Shown: positions 34,590 through 43,286 of the stretch, piece after piece | Position numbering within the stretch: the first letter of the stretch is position 1 | Layout: every line of letters begins with the position of its first letter | Source: Mycolicibacterium pulveris | GTDB taxonomy: Bacteria; Actinomycetota; Actinomycetes; Mycobacteriales; Mycobacteriaceae | Direction: 5' to 3' | Assembly (NCBI RefSeq): GCF_010725725.1 | Contig: NZ_AP022599.1 | Location: forward strand, 3,720,001 to 3,784,000 | DNA: 64,000 nucleotides | Notes under the pieces: generated by a model | What the model saw: only the letters and a program-made list of their open reading frames with translations | Told to the model about the DNA's origin: nothing | Database searches by the model: none | Program-made: the position numbers and the translations under genes

Positions 34590-35939
34590 TTACCCGCCGA
34601 ACAGCACCGCGGGGTTGAGGAATCCGGTCGGGTCGAACGCGGACTTGACCGTCCGCATGGCCGCGATGTCGGCGTCGGTGCGCGACATGGCAAGGTAATC
34701 GCGCTTGCGGGTGCCCACCCCGTGCTCGGAGCTGACGTTGCCGCCCAGCCGCGCGATCAACTCCATCATCGGCGCGTACAGCCCGCGCTCGGCGTCGGGC
34801 CCGCACCGCAACACGTTCAGGTGCAGGTTGCCTTCGCCGATATGGCCGAACAACACGGGAATGGCCTCTGGCGCGTGCTCGGCAACCAGCCGCGTCGCGT
34901 CCCGGGCGAACTTCGAGATACCCGAAAGCGGCAGGGAAACATCGAACTTGAGCGGAGGACCATACACGCCGAGCACCTCGGCGACCGCTTCGCGCACCTG
35001 CCACAACCGCTGCTGTGCGGACATGTCGACGCCGACCGCCGGTTCGCCGGACAGCCGGGCGCCGTCAAGCGCGTCGGCCAGCCGCTCGGTCTGGTCGGTG
35101 TCGCCGGCCAGTTCGATCAGCAGCTGCCACGCGCCGTCGACGGGTGCGGGCACACCGACGTGCTCGGCGGTCAGCGCGCTCGCGCGCGCGTCGATCAACT
35201 CCAGCGCCGCGATGCCGTCCAGATCGCGGAAGAAGCGGCCGGTTTCGATGAGCGCGTCCAGCTCGGCGAACCCGCAGATCGCGGTCACCCGATGCGGCGG
35301 CGCGGGATGCAGCCGCAGATCCAGCCCGGTGATCACGCCAAGCGTGCCCTCGGCGCCGACGAACAGCGACGCGAGGTCGTATCCGGTGTTGTCCATGCGC
35401 ACCCGGCTGTGCCGGTGCAGCACCGTGCCGTCGGGCAGCGCCACGTCCAACCCGATGACCTGTTCACCCATGTTGCCGTAGCGCACGGTGCGCAGCCCGC
35501 CGGCGTTCGTCGACGCCATGCCGCCGACGGTCGCGGTGTCCCTGGCGGCCAGGTCGACGCCGAACACCAGGCCCGCCGCGGCCGCTGCGCGCTGCACCTC
35601 GGCGAGCGTCACCCCGGCCCCGACGGTGATCCGCCGCTCGACGACGTCGACTTCGCCGATGTCACGCAGCCGTTCGGTCGACAGCAGCACGTCGTCGTTC
35701 TCGGGCACCGTGCCGGCCACCAGCGACGTCCGGCCGCCCTGCACCGTGACACAGACGCCTGCGTCGCGGCAGGTTCGTAGCACCGCGGCGACTTCGTCGG
35801 CGCTGCCCGGCCGCACCAGCGCGACCGCGTCGCCCCGGTAGCGCCCGGTGTGGTCGACGCTGCGCCCGGCCAACACGTCGGGGTCGGTGCTGACGTGGGC
35901 GGTCCCGACGATCCCGGAGAGCTGCTCGGACAAACTCAC
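34590..35939 (-). CDS. FAD-linked oxidase, GlcD/D-lactate dehydrogenase type
   Basis: A 449-residue vanillyl-alcohol-oxidase-superfamily enzyme. The FAD-binding half (residues ~40-220) has VTVQGGRTSLVAG and ASTNAGGLRTVRYGNMGEQV; the C-terminal half has FGHIGEGNLHLNV and SSEHGVGTRKRDYL, both hallmarks of the 2-hydroxyacid oxidase group (glycolate, D-lactate, 2-hydroxyglutarate). The substrate cannot be fixed. It is a paralogue of the glcD-like gene at 47092-48465. The ATG overlaps the stop of the upstream nuclease-helicase (ATGA), an odd functional pairing but a tight operon. Confidence 0.88.
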   Translation of the reverse strand: MSLSEQLSGIVGTAHVSTDPDVLAGRSVDHTGRYRGDAVALVRPGSADEVAAVLRTCRDAGVCVTVQGGRTSLVAGTVPENDDVLLSTERLRDIGEVDVVERRITVGAGVTLAEVQRAAAAAGLVFGVDLAARDTATVGGMASTNAGGLRTVRYGNMGEQVIGLDVALPDGTVLHRHSRVRMDNTGYDLASLFVGAEGTLGVITGLDLRLHPAPPHRVTAICGFAELDALIETGRFFRDLDGIAALELIDARASALTAEHVGVPAPVDGAWQLLIELAGDTDQTERLADALDGARLSGEPAVGVDMSAQQRLWQVREAVAEVLGVYGPPLKFDVSLPLSGISKFARDATRLVAEHAPEAIPVLFGHIGEGNLHLNVLRCGPDAERGLYAPMMELIARLGGNVSSEHGVGTRKRDYLAMSRTDADIAAMRTVKSAFDPTGFLNPAVLFGG

Positions 35940-38900
35940 CGATCGGGTGTATCACACGGCGCCAGCGACAGGAACGCGCCCAACTCCACCAGCCGGTCCG
36001 GCGTCGTCGGCAGGTAGTCGGTCAGCAGCGGCGAGCGCACGATCACACAAAGGTACTGGGCCCGGCTCACCGCGACGTTGAGGCGATTTCGGTTGAGCAG
36101 AAACGCGATTCCCCGCGGCGCGTCGTCGGCCGAGGACGCGGCCATCGATACGAACACCATCGGAGCCTGGCGTCCCTGGAACTTGTCGACGGTGCCGACC
36201 TCGATATCGGGGTAACCCGCGGCGTCGAGTCGGCGGCGCAGCGTCACCACCTGCGCGTTGTACGGCGTGACGACGAGCACGTGGCGCTGGGCCAGCGGTT
36301 CCGGGGGGCGGTCCCTGTCGGTCCACGGAGTGCCCAGCAAGCGGCCGATCTCGGCGACGATCGCGTCGGCCTCTTCGGGGCTCTCGGTCGAGTTGCCGTC
36401 GTGGTCGACGGTGAGCACCCGCAGCCCTGGGGCGTGCCCGTCGAGCACACGCGCCGTGGTGACCTCGTCGAACGACTGCAACCTGTTGTCATAGGACAAC
36501 CGCGACACCGCCGAGCACACCGCCGGGTGCATCCGGAAGGAGCGGTCCAAGAAGTAGCCGAGTTCGCTTGGCAGCGTGTGCCTTCCGTCGACCAGCCAGC
36601 CCAGCGCGGACCGGTCGACGGGTTCGGGGTGGGTACCCTGGCTGACCTGCGGGAGCTGCTGCGGATCACCGAGCAGCATCAGGTTGCTCGCCGCCGGTGC
36701 GACGGCGATGGTGTTGGCCAGGCTGTACTGGCCGGCCTCCTCGATCACGAGCAGGTGCAGCGACCGACGCGGAATCTTGGTGGCGTTCGCGAAGTCCCAG
36801 CCGGTGCCGCCGACGACGCAGCCGACGCCGCGGGTGGTGTGCTCGTCGATGAACGTGGCGAACTCGGGGTTGGTCAGCTCGGTCCAGCCGCAGTTGACGG
36901 TGTTGAGCTTCTTGGCGACGTGTGCGCCGTCGACACCCGCCTCCAGCACGTCGGCGAAAAGGTTCTCCACCACCGCGTGTGACTGGGCCACCACGCCGAT
37001 GCGCCAGCCGTGGGCATTGACGAGTCGTTCGATCACCCGCGCCGACGTGTACGTCTTGCCGGTGCCGGGCGGCCCGTGCACGGCGAGGTAGGAGGCGTCC
37101 AGGTCGAGCAGCGCCGCGGTGATGTCGTCTGCGATCGCGCCGCCGTGCGGCAGCGGGTTGCCGCTGCGGGTGCGTGGGGTGCGCCGCAGCAGGATGTCGG
37201 TGAGGGCGTCGCGCGGCAGCATCGGCAGCCCGGCGGCCACCGCGGCCGCGGTTTCCTCGATCGACTCCTCCAGCGGTTTGGTGTTGATCGGCGGACCCGG
37301 AGTCAGCGCGAACGGCAGCCGATCGAACACATCGCCGTTCTTCGGCTGCTTCTCGACGACGACGACTTCGGTCGGCACCTCCGGGTCGTTGCATCCGGTA
37401 ATCGTGACGGCGCCGAACCCACGGCGGTCCGGATCGTCGGTGAGCCCCTCGGGGGCGGGCGGGTCGTAGAGCGCGTACATGTCGCGAGCCAGTTCGCCGT
37501 TGGCGAGCTCGCCGTAAAGCCGTAGATGCCGCTGTGGTTTGCGCGCTTTCGGCGGCCGATGCCAGTCGTGTTCGATCTCCACCCGGTCGGCGATGAACAC
37601 GTCGCCGTCGTCGGCCCACTCGTCGACGGGATTGTTGACCCGGTCGAAGTGGCTCCACCAGAACGGCTTGTGCTCGCGGCGGTGATATCCGCGGGCGGCG
37701 GCGAACATCGCGACCGCGGCCTGCTCCGGCGTGCGCCCTTCGACACCGTCGCCGGCGAACTTGAGCAGTCGGCGTTCGAGGTCGTCGCCGATCTCGATGG
37801 CCGTTTCGTCGTCGCGCACCGGCTGCGGTCCGCGCACGGGCACCCCGGTCTCGATGGCGCGGGCCATCAGCCACTCGCGCAACCGGCGCGTCGAGCGGCA
37901 GTCGTAGAGGTTGTAATCCTCGATCTGCTTGAGCACGGCGGCGGCTTCGGCGGTGTGTCCCTCGTCGCGCAGCGCGCAGTAGCGCGCGTACTGGGTGATG
38001 GAGTCCGCGGCCGTGGTCACCTCGCCGCTGCGTAGCTCCTTGCCCATGTACAGCGGCTCCAGCGACTTGATGCTGTAGTTTTCCGTTCCGACGCGAATGC
38101 TCTTGCGCACCAACGGATACAGGTCGACAAGCACACCGTTGCGCAGCAGTTCGTCGACATCGTTCTCGCCCACGCCGTAGCGCCCGGCCAGACGCAGCAG
38201 GGTGCTCTTCTCGTAGGCCGCGTAGTGGTAGATGTGCATGCCGGGGTAGCGCCGCAGCCGCTTGCGCACCATGGCAAGGAAGTCGATCAGCGCCTGGCGC
38301 TCGCTGGTCCGGTCGTGCGCCCAGAACGGGGTGAATTCGCCCCCGACGGTCAACACACCCCACAGGTACTCCAGGCCCCACTCGCGGCCGTCGGCGGTCC
38401 ACAGCGGGTCGCCTTCGAAGTCGAAGAACAAATCGCCCTTGTTCTCGTCCGGCAGCACCATCAGCGGTTGCGGGTCCACCACCTCGTAGGCGGGTTTGCC
38501 GTCGACCATCGGCATCAGCTGCAGCCGGGCCTGGTCCCGCAGCGCGGTCAGCGCCCGCGACGACAGCTCGGGCACCGGCCCCTCGTGCCGCGCGAGCTCG
38601 GTGACGGTCGTGATGCCCGCGTCGAGGAGCCGGGCGCGCTGACTGATCCGCATACCCGCGACGAGCAGCAGGTCGTCGTGCGCCCGCACCTGAAGCTCGC
38701 ACTCGGGGCAGCGGAAACACGCCCGCACGGTCTCGTCGTCCCAGGCGACGGGCTCGCCGCCGACGAGGTGCTCGTCGAGCAGGCGCTGCAGAGCGGCGCG
38801 CCTGCTTTCGTACACCGGAAGCAGTTCGTCGACGCGGTACTCGACAATGGCGCCGTCGCCGAGCATCAACTCAACGACCGGTGCCACCGGGACACCGGCG

Positions 38901-39358
38901 CGGGCCAACGTGTCGGCGTAGGCGGCGAGTTGCAATAGCGCCTCGACCTTGACCGAACGGGCCAGCTTGGTGTCGCGCAGCCGGTATGCGTCGCCCTCGA
39001 GGATGAGGAAGTCGGCGAACCCGGCGAACCGGCCGTCGAACATCGCGGCCTGGTAGATGACCGGTGCGCGGCGCTGCACGGCGCGCATGGTGGCCTCTGC
39101 GGCCGCGGTCAGTCCCGCCGCGGTGTAGCTGGGTCTGTCGATGATCGCGACGTCGGCGTGGCCCCGCAGCTCGTCGAGATGGCGTTGCTCGTGCTGGTCG
39201 CCGAGCTCGGCGGTGCGGGCCAATAGTTCGTCTTCGACCGCCACGGCAGGACCGCGGCCCAGCTTTTCGTCGAACGCGCGCAGCAGCGCGTACTCGCAGC
39301 GCGCGGCCGCCGCGAGGTCCGAGGCGCTGTAGATGACGCGGTCGTCGGTGACGAACAC
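35936..39358 (-). CDS. RecB-like nuclease fused to UPF1-type SF1 helicase (Rv1251c-like)
   Basis: A 1140-residue protein. Residues 1 to ~500 are a TM0106-family RecB-like nuclease/RNase H-fold region with a cysteine cluster (RACFRCPECELQ) and LFFDFEGDP followed by YHYAAYEKSTL. The C-terminal ~450 residues are an SF1B helicase: Walker A HGPPGTGKTYT, Walker B LVIEEAGQYSLAN, LLGDPQQLPQV, and late motifs GTVDKFQGRQAPMVFVSMA and RLNVAVSRAQ. It probably processes DNA or RNA ends in repair or nucleic-acid quality control. The length equals Rv1251c (about 1139). ATG at 39358. It is divergent from a 90-bp repeat array. Confidence 0.9.
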   Translation of the reverse strand: MFVTDDRVIYSASDLAAAARCEYALLRAFDEKLGRGPAVAVEDELLARTAELGDQHEQRHLDELRGHADVAIIDRPSYTAAGLTAAAEATMRAVQRRAPVIYQAAMFDGRFAGFADFLILEGDAYRLRDTKLARSVKVEALLQLAAYADTLARAGVPVAPVVELMLGDGAIVEYRVDELLPVYESRRAALQRLLDEHLVGGEPVAWDDETVRACFRCPECELQVRAHDDLLLVAGMRISQRARLLDAGITTVTELARHEGPVPELSSRALTALRDQARLQLMPMVDGKPAYEVVDPQPLMVLPDENKGDLFFDFEGDPLWTADGREWGLEYLWGVLTVGGEFTPFWAHDRTSERQALIDFLAMVRKRLRRYPGMHIYHYAAYEKSTLLRLAGRYGVGENDVDELLRNGVLVDLYPLVRKSIRVGTENYSIKSLEPLYMGKELRSGEVTTAADSITQYARYCALRDEGHTAEAAAVLKQIEDYNLYDCRSTRRLREWLMARAIETGVPVRGPQPVRDDETAIEIGDDLERRLLKFAGDGVEGRTPEQAAVAMFAAARGYHRREHKPFWWSHFDRVNNPVDEWADDGDVFIADRVEIEHDWHRPPKARKPQRHLRLYGELANGELARDMYALYDPPAPEGLTDDPDRRGFGAVTITGCNDPEVPTEVVVVEKQPKNGDVFDRLPFALTPGPPINTKPLEESIEETAAAVAAGLPMLPRDALTDILLRRTPRTRSGNPLPHGGAIADDITAALLDLDASYLAVHGPPGTGKTYTSARVIERLVNAHGWRIGVVAQSHAVVENLFADVLEAGVDGAHVAKKLNTVNCGWTELTNPEFATFIDEHTTRGVGCVVGGTGWDFANATKIPRRSLHLLVIEEAGQYSLANTIAVAPAASNLMLLGDPQQLPQVSQGTHPEPVDRSALGWLVDGRHTLPSELGYFLDRSFRMHPAVCSAVSRLSYDNRLQSFDEVTTARVLDGHAPGLRVLTVDHDGNSTESPEEADAIVAEIGRLLGTPWTDRDRPPEPLAQRHVLVVTPYNAQVVTLRRRLDAAGYPDIEVGTVDKFQGRQAPMVFVSMAASSADDAPRGIAFLLNRNRLNVAVSRAQYLCVIVRSPLLTDYLPTTPDRLVELGAFLSLAPCDTPDR

Positions 39359-39390
39359 GCTGCCACTGTAAGCGAGCCGCCCGACACCAC

Positions 39391-39840
39391 CTCCTGGCGC
39401 GAACGTGGGTTACCCGCACGCCTTGAGCGCGTTGGGCGTGTCGCGAGCCCACACTCGTCGATCCCCAACGCCGACAGCACCTCCTGGCGCGAACGTGGGT
39501 TACCCGCACGCCTTGAGCGCGTTGGGTGTGTCGCGAGCCCACACTCGTCGATCCCCAACGCCGCATCCACCTGCTGGCGCGAACGTGGGTTACCCGCACG
39601 CCTTGAGCGCGTTGGGTGTGTCGCGAGCCCACACTCGTCGATCCCCAACGCCGCATCCATCTCCTGGCGCGAACGTGGGTTACCCGCACGCCTTGAGCGC
39701 GTTGGGCGTGTCGCGAGCCCACATTCGTCGATCCCCAACGCCGCATCCATCTCCTGGCGCGAACGTGGGTTACCCGCACGCCTTGAGCGCCATGGGCGTG
39801 TCGCGAGCCCACACTCGTCGATCCCCAACGCCGCATCCAT
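39391..39840. repeat. Tandem array, five units of exactly 90 bp
   Basis: Five consecutive 90-bp units begin at 39391, 39481, 39571, 39661 and 39751, with a partial unit just before. Each has a 58-bp palindromic core (first core 39400-39457, starting CGAACGTGGG and ending CCCACACTCG) and a 32-bp linker that is also conserved. Units differ at a few positions (for example GGGCGTG/GGGTGTG; CATGGG in unit 5). The core contains GGGT-T-ACCC and CACGCC/GGCGTG stems. The period is a multiple of 3, so all frames stay open, but no genuine gene is seen. It fills the 550-bp gap 39359-39908; the rest (39841-39908) shows nothing recognisable. Likely length-variable between strains. Confidence 0.92.
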
Positions 39841-39908
39841 CCACAGCCGTGGCCGTCGTCGCCGGCGCACCGGCCGATCGTGTGAGACCCGCCGCCGACG
39901 GTGACCCC

Positions 39909-40820
39909 ATGAACACGGAATCGATGCCGTTCATCGGCACGGAAGCGGTGGCGGCCGGAACTGCGACCAGGCGGACCTTGGTCAGCCGCCATCAGATGAT
40001 CTATCGCAACGTCTACTTGCCGAAGGCGGTCGAGCTGACGCCCGAGCGGCGCGCGGTCGCCGCGTGGCTGTGGTCCAACCGCAACGCCACCCTCGCCGGG
40101 ATGTCCGCTTCAGCGCTCTACGGATCGCGCTGGATCGACGAAAAGCTGCCGGCGGAGTTGATCCGTCGTGAGGCCTGCCCGGTCGAGGGGATTCTGATCC
40201 ACCGCAACAAGTTGCGCGACGACGAGTTCGTCATCGTGGGACGAATGCCGGTGACGACACCGGCGCGGACGGCATTCGACCTCGGGCGCAGACCTGGACT
40301 CGAGAGCGCGACCATCCGAATCGACGCGCTGGCCAACGCCACCGGTCTCAAGGCCGTCGACGTCGAGCGCCTGGCCGATATCCGTCGTGGGGCCCGCGGC
40401 ATCGTGCAGTTGCGGCGCGTGTTGGAGTTGATGGACAGCGGTTCTGAGTCACCGCAGGAAACGCGGACCCGCCTGCTGCTGACCGCTGCCGGGTTTCCGC
40501 GACCGCAGACGCAGATGGCCGTCATCGATGAGTCCGGTTCGTTCGTTGCCCGCGTCGACATGGGGTGGGAGGAATTTCAGGTCGGCGCCGAATACGACGG
40601 AGCCCAACACTGGGACGACCCCGAGCAACACGCGTACGACATCGATCGCCTGGCTAACCTTGCCGCCGAGGGCTGGCTCATCATCCGCGTGAGCCGAGAT
40701 CTGCTGCGGTATCGACCGCATGTCTTTCTCGCCCGCGTGCGCGACGCGATGAAGGCGCGGGGCTGGCCGGATGCGGACCGGATCCGGCTCGACGCACGCA
40801 TCTCCTGGCTAGACCGTTAG
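39909..40820 (+). CDS. AbiEi-antitoxin-like / DUF559 nuclease-fold protein 2
   Basis: A 303-residue protein. The N-terminal half resembles the AbiEi-type antitoxin family (a region up to NVYLPKAVELTPERRAVAAW, then SASALYGSRWIDE). The C-terminal ~80 residues have the DUF559/Vsr-like fold (FVARVDMGWEEFQVGAEYDG, AQHW, DIDRLANLAAEGWLIIRVS). No cognate toxin is adjacent. ATG 39909 is chosen; the frame stays open upstream through the tandem array, which I regard as non-coding. It is flanked on the left by the 90-bp array and on the right, 5 bp past its stop, by one inverted copy of the same core. Function unknown. Confidence 0.75.
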   Translation: MNTESMPFIGTEAVAAGTATRRTLVSRHQMIYRNVYLPKAVELTPERRAVAAWLWSNRNATLAGMSASALYGSRWIDEKLPAELIRREACPVEGILIHRNKLRDDEFVIVGRMPVTTPARTAFDLGRRPGLESATIRIDALANATGLKAVDVERLADIRRGARGIVQLRRVLELMDSGSESPQETRTRLLLTAAGFPRPQTQMAVIDESGSFVARVDMGWEEFQVGAEYDGAQHWDDPEQHAYDIDRLANLAAEGWLIIRVSRDLLRYRPHVFLARVRDAMKARGWPDADRIRLDARISWLDR

Positions 40821-40825
40821 GCGGG

Positions 40826-40883
40826 CGAGTGTGGGCTCGCGACACGCCCAACGCGCTCAAGGCGTGCGGGTAACCCACGTTCG
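40826..40883 (-). repeat. Inverted solitary copy of the array's 58-bp core
   Basis: Bases 40826-40883, read on the minus strand, match the 58-bp core of the 39391-39840 array over its whole length with essentially no differences (starts CGAACGTGGG, ends CCCACACTCG). It lies in the 90-bp gap between the convergent AbiEi-like gene 2 and lprE. Together with the array it places inverted repeats on both sides of the gene. Confidence 0.88.
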
Positions 40884-40910
40884 TCGATCTCGGCGGGTGA
40901 AGAAGCCCGA

Positions 40911-41468
40911 TCAGCCCGGGGTGTTGCCGATCAGCTCCACGCCGTTGCCGTTCCACCGGAACTTCACCACGCTGTCCAAGCCGGGCACGCCGTTGGAGTA
41001 GCGCAGCGCGACGGTGTCACCGGTGCTGGCGGTCGCATCGATGCCGTTGAACCCGTAGGTGTCGGGCACCCCGTCGGGAATGAACTTGCCGTGGTGAAAC
41101 ATCACCGCGCGGGTGTTGGGGTTCTCGGCGTTGGTGTTGGCCTTCACGATCACCACCGACAGCGGCGCGCATTCGTTGTAGTTGCCCGCCAGCGGCTCGG
41201 GGCTCCACGCCTGGTTGCTGCGCGGATCGCGAGGCAGCTCCGAGACCGCCCTGGCGATCTCGGGCGCGGCGAGGTTGACCTCGCAGGGGTCCGCGGCCGC
41301 CGTCGTGCTCGGTGCCACCGGGGGCAGCGACGACGGCGCCGCCGCTGCCGAGGGAGGCGACGCCGTCGGGCCCGGCGTCTTGGAGACGGTGGAGTCGCCC
41401 GACCCACAGCCGGCAAGGACAGCTGCCGCTACCGCGAGGAGACTGCAGAACCGAACCGTGCACTTCAC
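40911..41468 (-). CDS. lprE: LprE-like lipoprotein (DUF3558 type)
   Basis: A 185-residue lipoprotein. The signal peptide ends in the lipobox LAGC (Cys21; SLLAVAAAVLAGC). A Ser/Pro/Ala linker (about 25-60) leads to a domain with PCEVNLAAPEIARAVSELP and YNECAPLSVVIVKAN, whose two cysteines may form a disulfide. This is the layout of actinobacterial DUF3558-like lipoproteins. Position (between the helicase and deaD) and length fit Rv1252c (lprE). Surface role unknown. ATG 41468. Confidence 0.82.
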   Translation of the reverse strand: MKCTVRFCSLLAVAAAVLAGCGSGDSTVSKTPGPTASPPSAAAAPSSLPPVAPSTTAAADPCEVNLAAPEIARAVSELPRDPRSNQAWSPEPLAGNYNECAPLSVVIVKANTNAENPNTRAVMFHHGKFIPDGVPDTYGFNGIDATASTGDTVALRYSNGVPGLDSVVKFRWNGNGVELIGNTPG

Positions 41469-41567
41469 CTAACCCACCCTCGCAAATCGCGGCGGGCAGA
41501 TCGCGGCGACACACCGCTGCCGGACGTGACCGCTGCGACGCGGACCGAGTGACCTGCGTACGGGCAT

Positions 41568-41573
41568 TAGAAT
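41568..41573 (+). promoter_or_regulatory. Possible -10 (TAGAAT) of deaD
   Basis: TAGAAT lies 9 bp upstream of the deaD ATG (41583), with GTGACC about 17 bp further upstream as a weak -35. The short distance implies a leaderless or very short-leader mRNA, common in mycobacteria. Suggested by sequence only. Confidence 0.35.
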
Positions 41574-41582
41574 CGCTAGACG

Positions 41583-43286
41583 ATGACGTCCTTCGAGTCG
41601 GACCCAGACCAGGCCCCTCCGACTTCCGATCCAACATTTTCTGACCTGCAGATTCACCCACTGGTGCTGCAGGCTGTCGCCGACGTCGGATACGAGACGC
41701 CGTCGGCCGTGCAGGCCGCCACCATCCCGGCGATGATGGCGGGCTCCGACGTGGTCGGGCTGGCCCAGACCGGCACCGGCAAGACGGCCGCGTTCGCGAT
41801 CCCGATCCTGTCGAAGATCGACCCCGACAGCCGCGCCACCCAGGCGCTGGTGCTGGCTCCGACCCGCGAATTGGCGCTGCAGGTGGCCGAGGCGTTCGGC
41901 CGCTACGGCGCGCACCTACCCCAGGTCAACGTGCTGCCCATCTACGGTGGCTCCTCCTACGGTCCGCAGTTGGCCGGGCTCAAGCGCGGCGCGCAGATCG
42001 TCGTCGGCACCCCTGGCCGGGTGATCGATCACCTGGAGAAGGGTCGCCTCGACCTCTCGACGCTGGACTACCTGGTGCTCGACGAGGCCGACGAAATGCT
42101 GCAGATGGGCTTCGCCGAGGACGTCGAGCGCATCCTCGCCGACACCCCGGAGTACAAGCAGGTGGCGCTGTTCTCGGCGACGATGCCACCCGCGATCCGC
42201 AAGATCACCACGAAGTACCTGCACGACCCGGTCGAGGTCACGGTCAAGGCGAAAACAGCCACCGCGGAAAACATTTTGCAGCGCTACATCCAGGTCGCCG
42301 GGCACCGCAAGATGGATGCGCTCACGCGGGTGCTCGAGGTGGAACAGGGCGACGCGATGATCGTGTTCGTCCGCACCAAGCAGGCCACCGAGGAGGTGGC
42401 CGAAAGGCTCAGGGCGCGAGGATTTTCCGCGGCCGCCATCAACGGCGACATCCCGCAGGCGCAGCGTGAGCGAACGATCGCCGCGCTGAAGGACGGCAGC
42501 ATCGACATCCTCGTCGCCACCGATGTGGCCGCGCGCGGGCTCGACGTCGACCGGATCTCACACGTCCTGAACTACGACATCCCGCACGACACCGAGTCAT
42601 ACGTGCACCGCATCGGGCGCACTGGGCGGGCGGGCCGGTCGGGCACAGCGCTGTTGTTCGTCACGCCCCGAGAACGCCACCTGCTCAAGGCCATCGAGAA
42701 GGCCACTCGCTCCAAGCTCGTCGAAATCGACCTCCCGACGGTCGAGGACGTCAACGCGCAGCGGGTCGCCAAGTTCCGCGATTCGATCACCGACGCGCTC
42801 AATGCCCCCGGAGTCGACCTGTTCCGCAGCATGATCGAGGACTACGAACGTGAGAACAACGTTCCGATGGTCGACATCGCCGCTGCCCTCGCGGCGCAGT
42901 CGCGCGACGGCGAGCAGTTCCTGATGTCGGAACCGCCGCCGGAGAAGCGCCGACGCGACGACCGTCCGGAACGCCCCGACCGCGGCCCGAAGCGCCCCCG
43001 CCGGTCCGGGCAGGACTTCGCGACGTATCGCATCGCGGTGGGTAAGCGGCACAAGGTGAGCCCGGGTGCGATCGTCGGCGCCATCGCCAACGAGGGCGGT
43101 CTGCACCGCAGCGATTTCGGGCACATCTCGATCCGGCTCGATCATTCGCTGGTGGAGCTGCCTGCCAAGCTGCCCCGGGAAACGGTGAAAGCCTTGGAGC
43201 GCACCCGCATTCAAGGCATACTGATCAACCTGCAACCCGACCGTCCGCCACGCAAGGGCGGCAAACCCAACCGCAAATCGAAATGA
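41583..43286 (+). CDS. deaD: ATP-dependent DEAD-box RNA helicase DeaD/CsdA
   Basis: A 567-residue DEAD-box helicase. Motifs in order: Q-motif (VGYETPSAVQAATIP), I (AQTGTGKTAAF), Ia (PTRELALQ), Ib (GTPGRVIDH), II (LDEADEM), III (FSATMP), V (TDVAARGLDVDRISHV), VI (HRIGRTGRAG). A DbpA-type RNA-binding domain (about 475-550) and a Lys/Arg-rich tail follow. It unwinds rRNA and mRNA structure, notably in ribosome assembly and cold growth. Its stop overlaps the ATG of the acyltransferase. Corresponds to Rv1253 (about 563 residues). Confidence 0.95.
   Translation: MTSFESDPDQAPPTSDPTFSDLQIHPLVLQAVADVGYETPSAVQAATIPAMMAGSDVVGLAQTGTGKTAAFAIPILSKIDPDSRATQALVLAPTRELALQVAEAFGRYGAHLPQVNVLPIYGGSSYGPQLAGLKRGAQIVVGTPGRVIDHLEKGRLDLSTLDYLVLDEADEMLQMGFAEDVERILADTPEYKQVALFSATMPPAIRKITTKYLHDPVEVTVKAKTATAENILQRYIQVAGHRKMDALTRVLEVEQGDAMIVFVRTKQATEEVAERLRARGFSAAAINGDIPQAQRERTIAALKDGSIDILVATDVAARGLDVDRISHVLNYDIPHDTESYVHRIGRTGRAGRSGTALLFVTPRERHLLKAIEKATRSKLVEIDLPTVEDVNAQRVAKFRDSITDALNAPGVDLFRSMIEDYERENNVPMVDIAAALAAQSRDGEQFLMSEPPPEKRRRDDRPERPDRGPKRPRRSGQDFATYRIAVGKRHKVSPGAIVGAIANEGGLHRSDFGHISIRLDHSLVELPAKLPRETVKALERTRIQGILINLQPDRPPRKGGKPNRKSK

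Noticed and set aside
39391..39840. CRISPR-like array
   Set aside because: The 32-bp intervals between cores are themselves conserved from unit to unit, so there are no unique spacers, and no cas genes are present. It is an ordinary tandem repeat.
39405..39908. N-terminal repeat domain of the AbiEi-like protein 2 (open frame through the array)
   Set aside because: The frame is open on both strands only because the period is a multiple of three; the encoded 30-residue repeats have no protein-like features, and an inverted copy of the same DNA lies after the gene. The ATG at 39909 starts the real protein.
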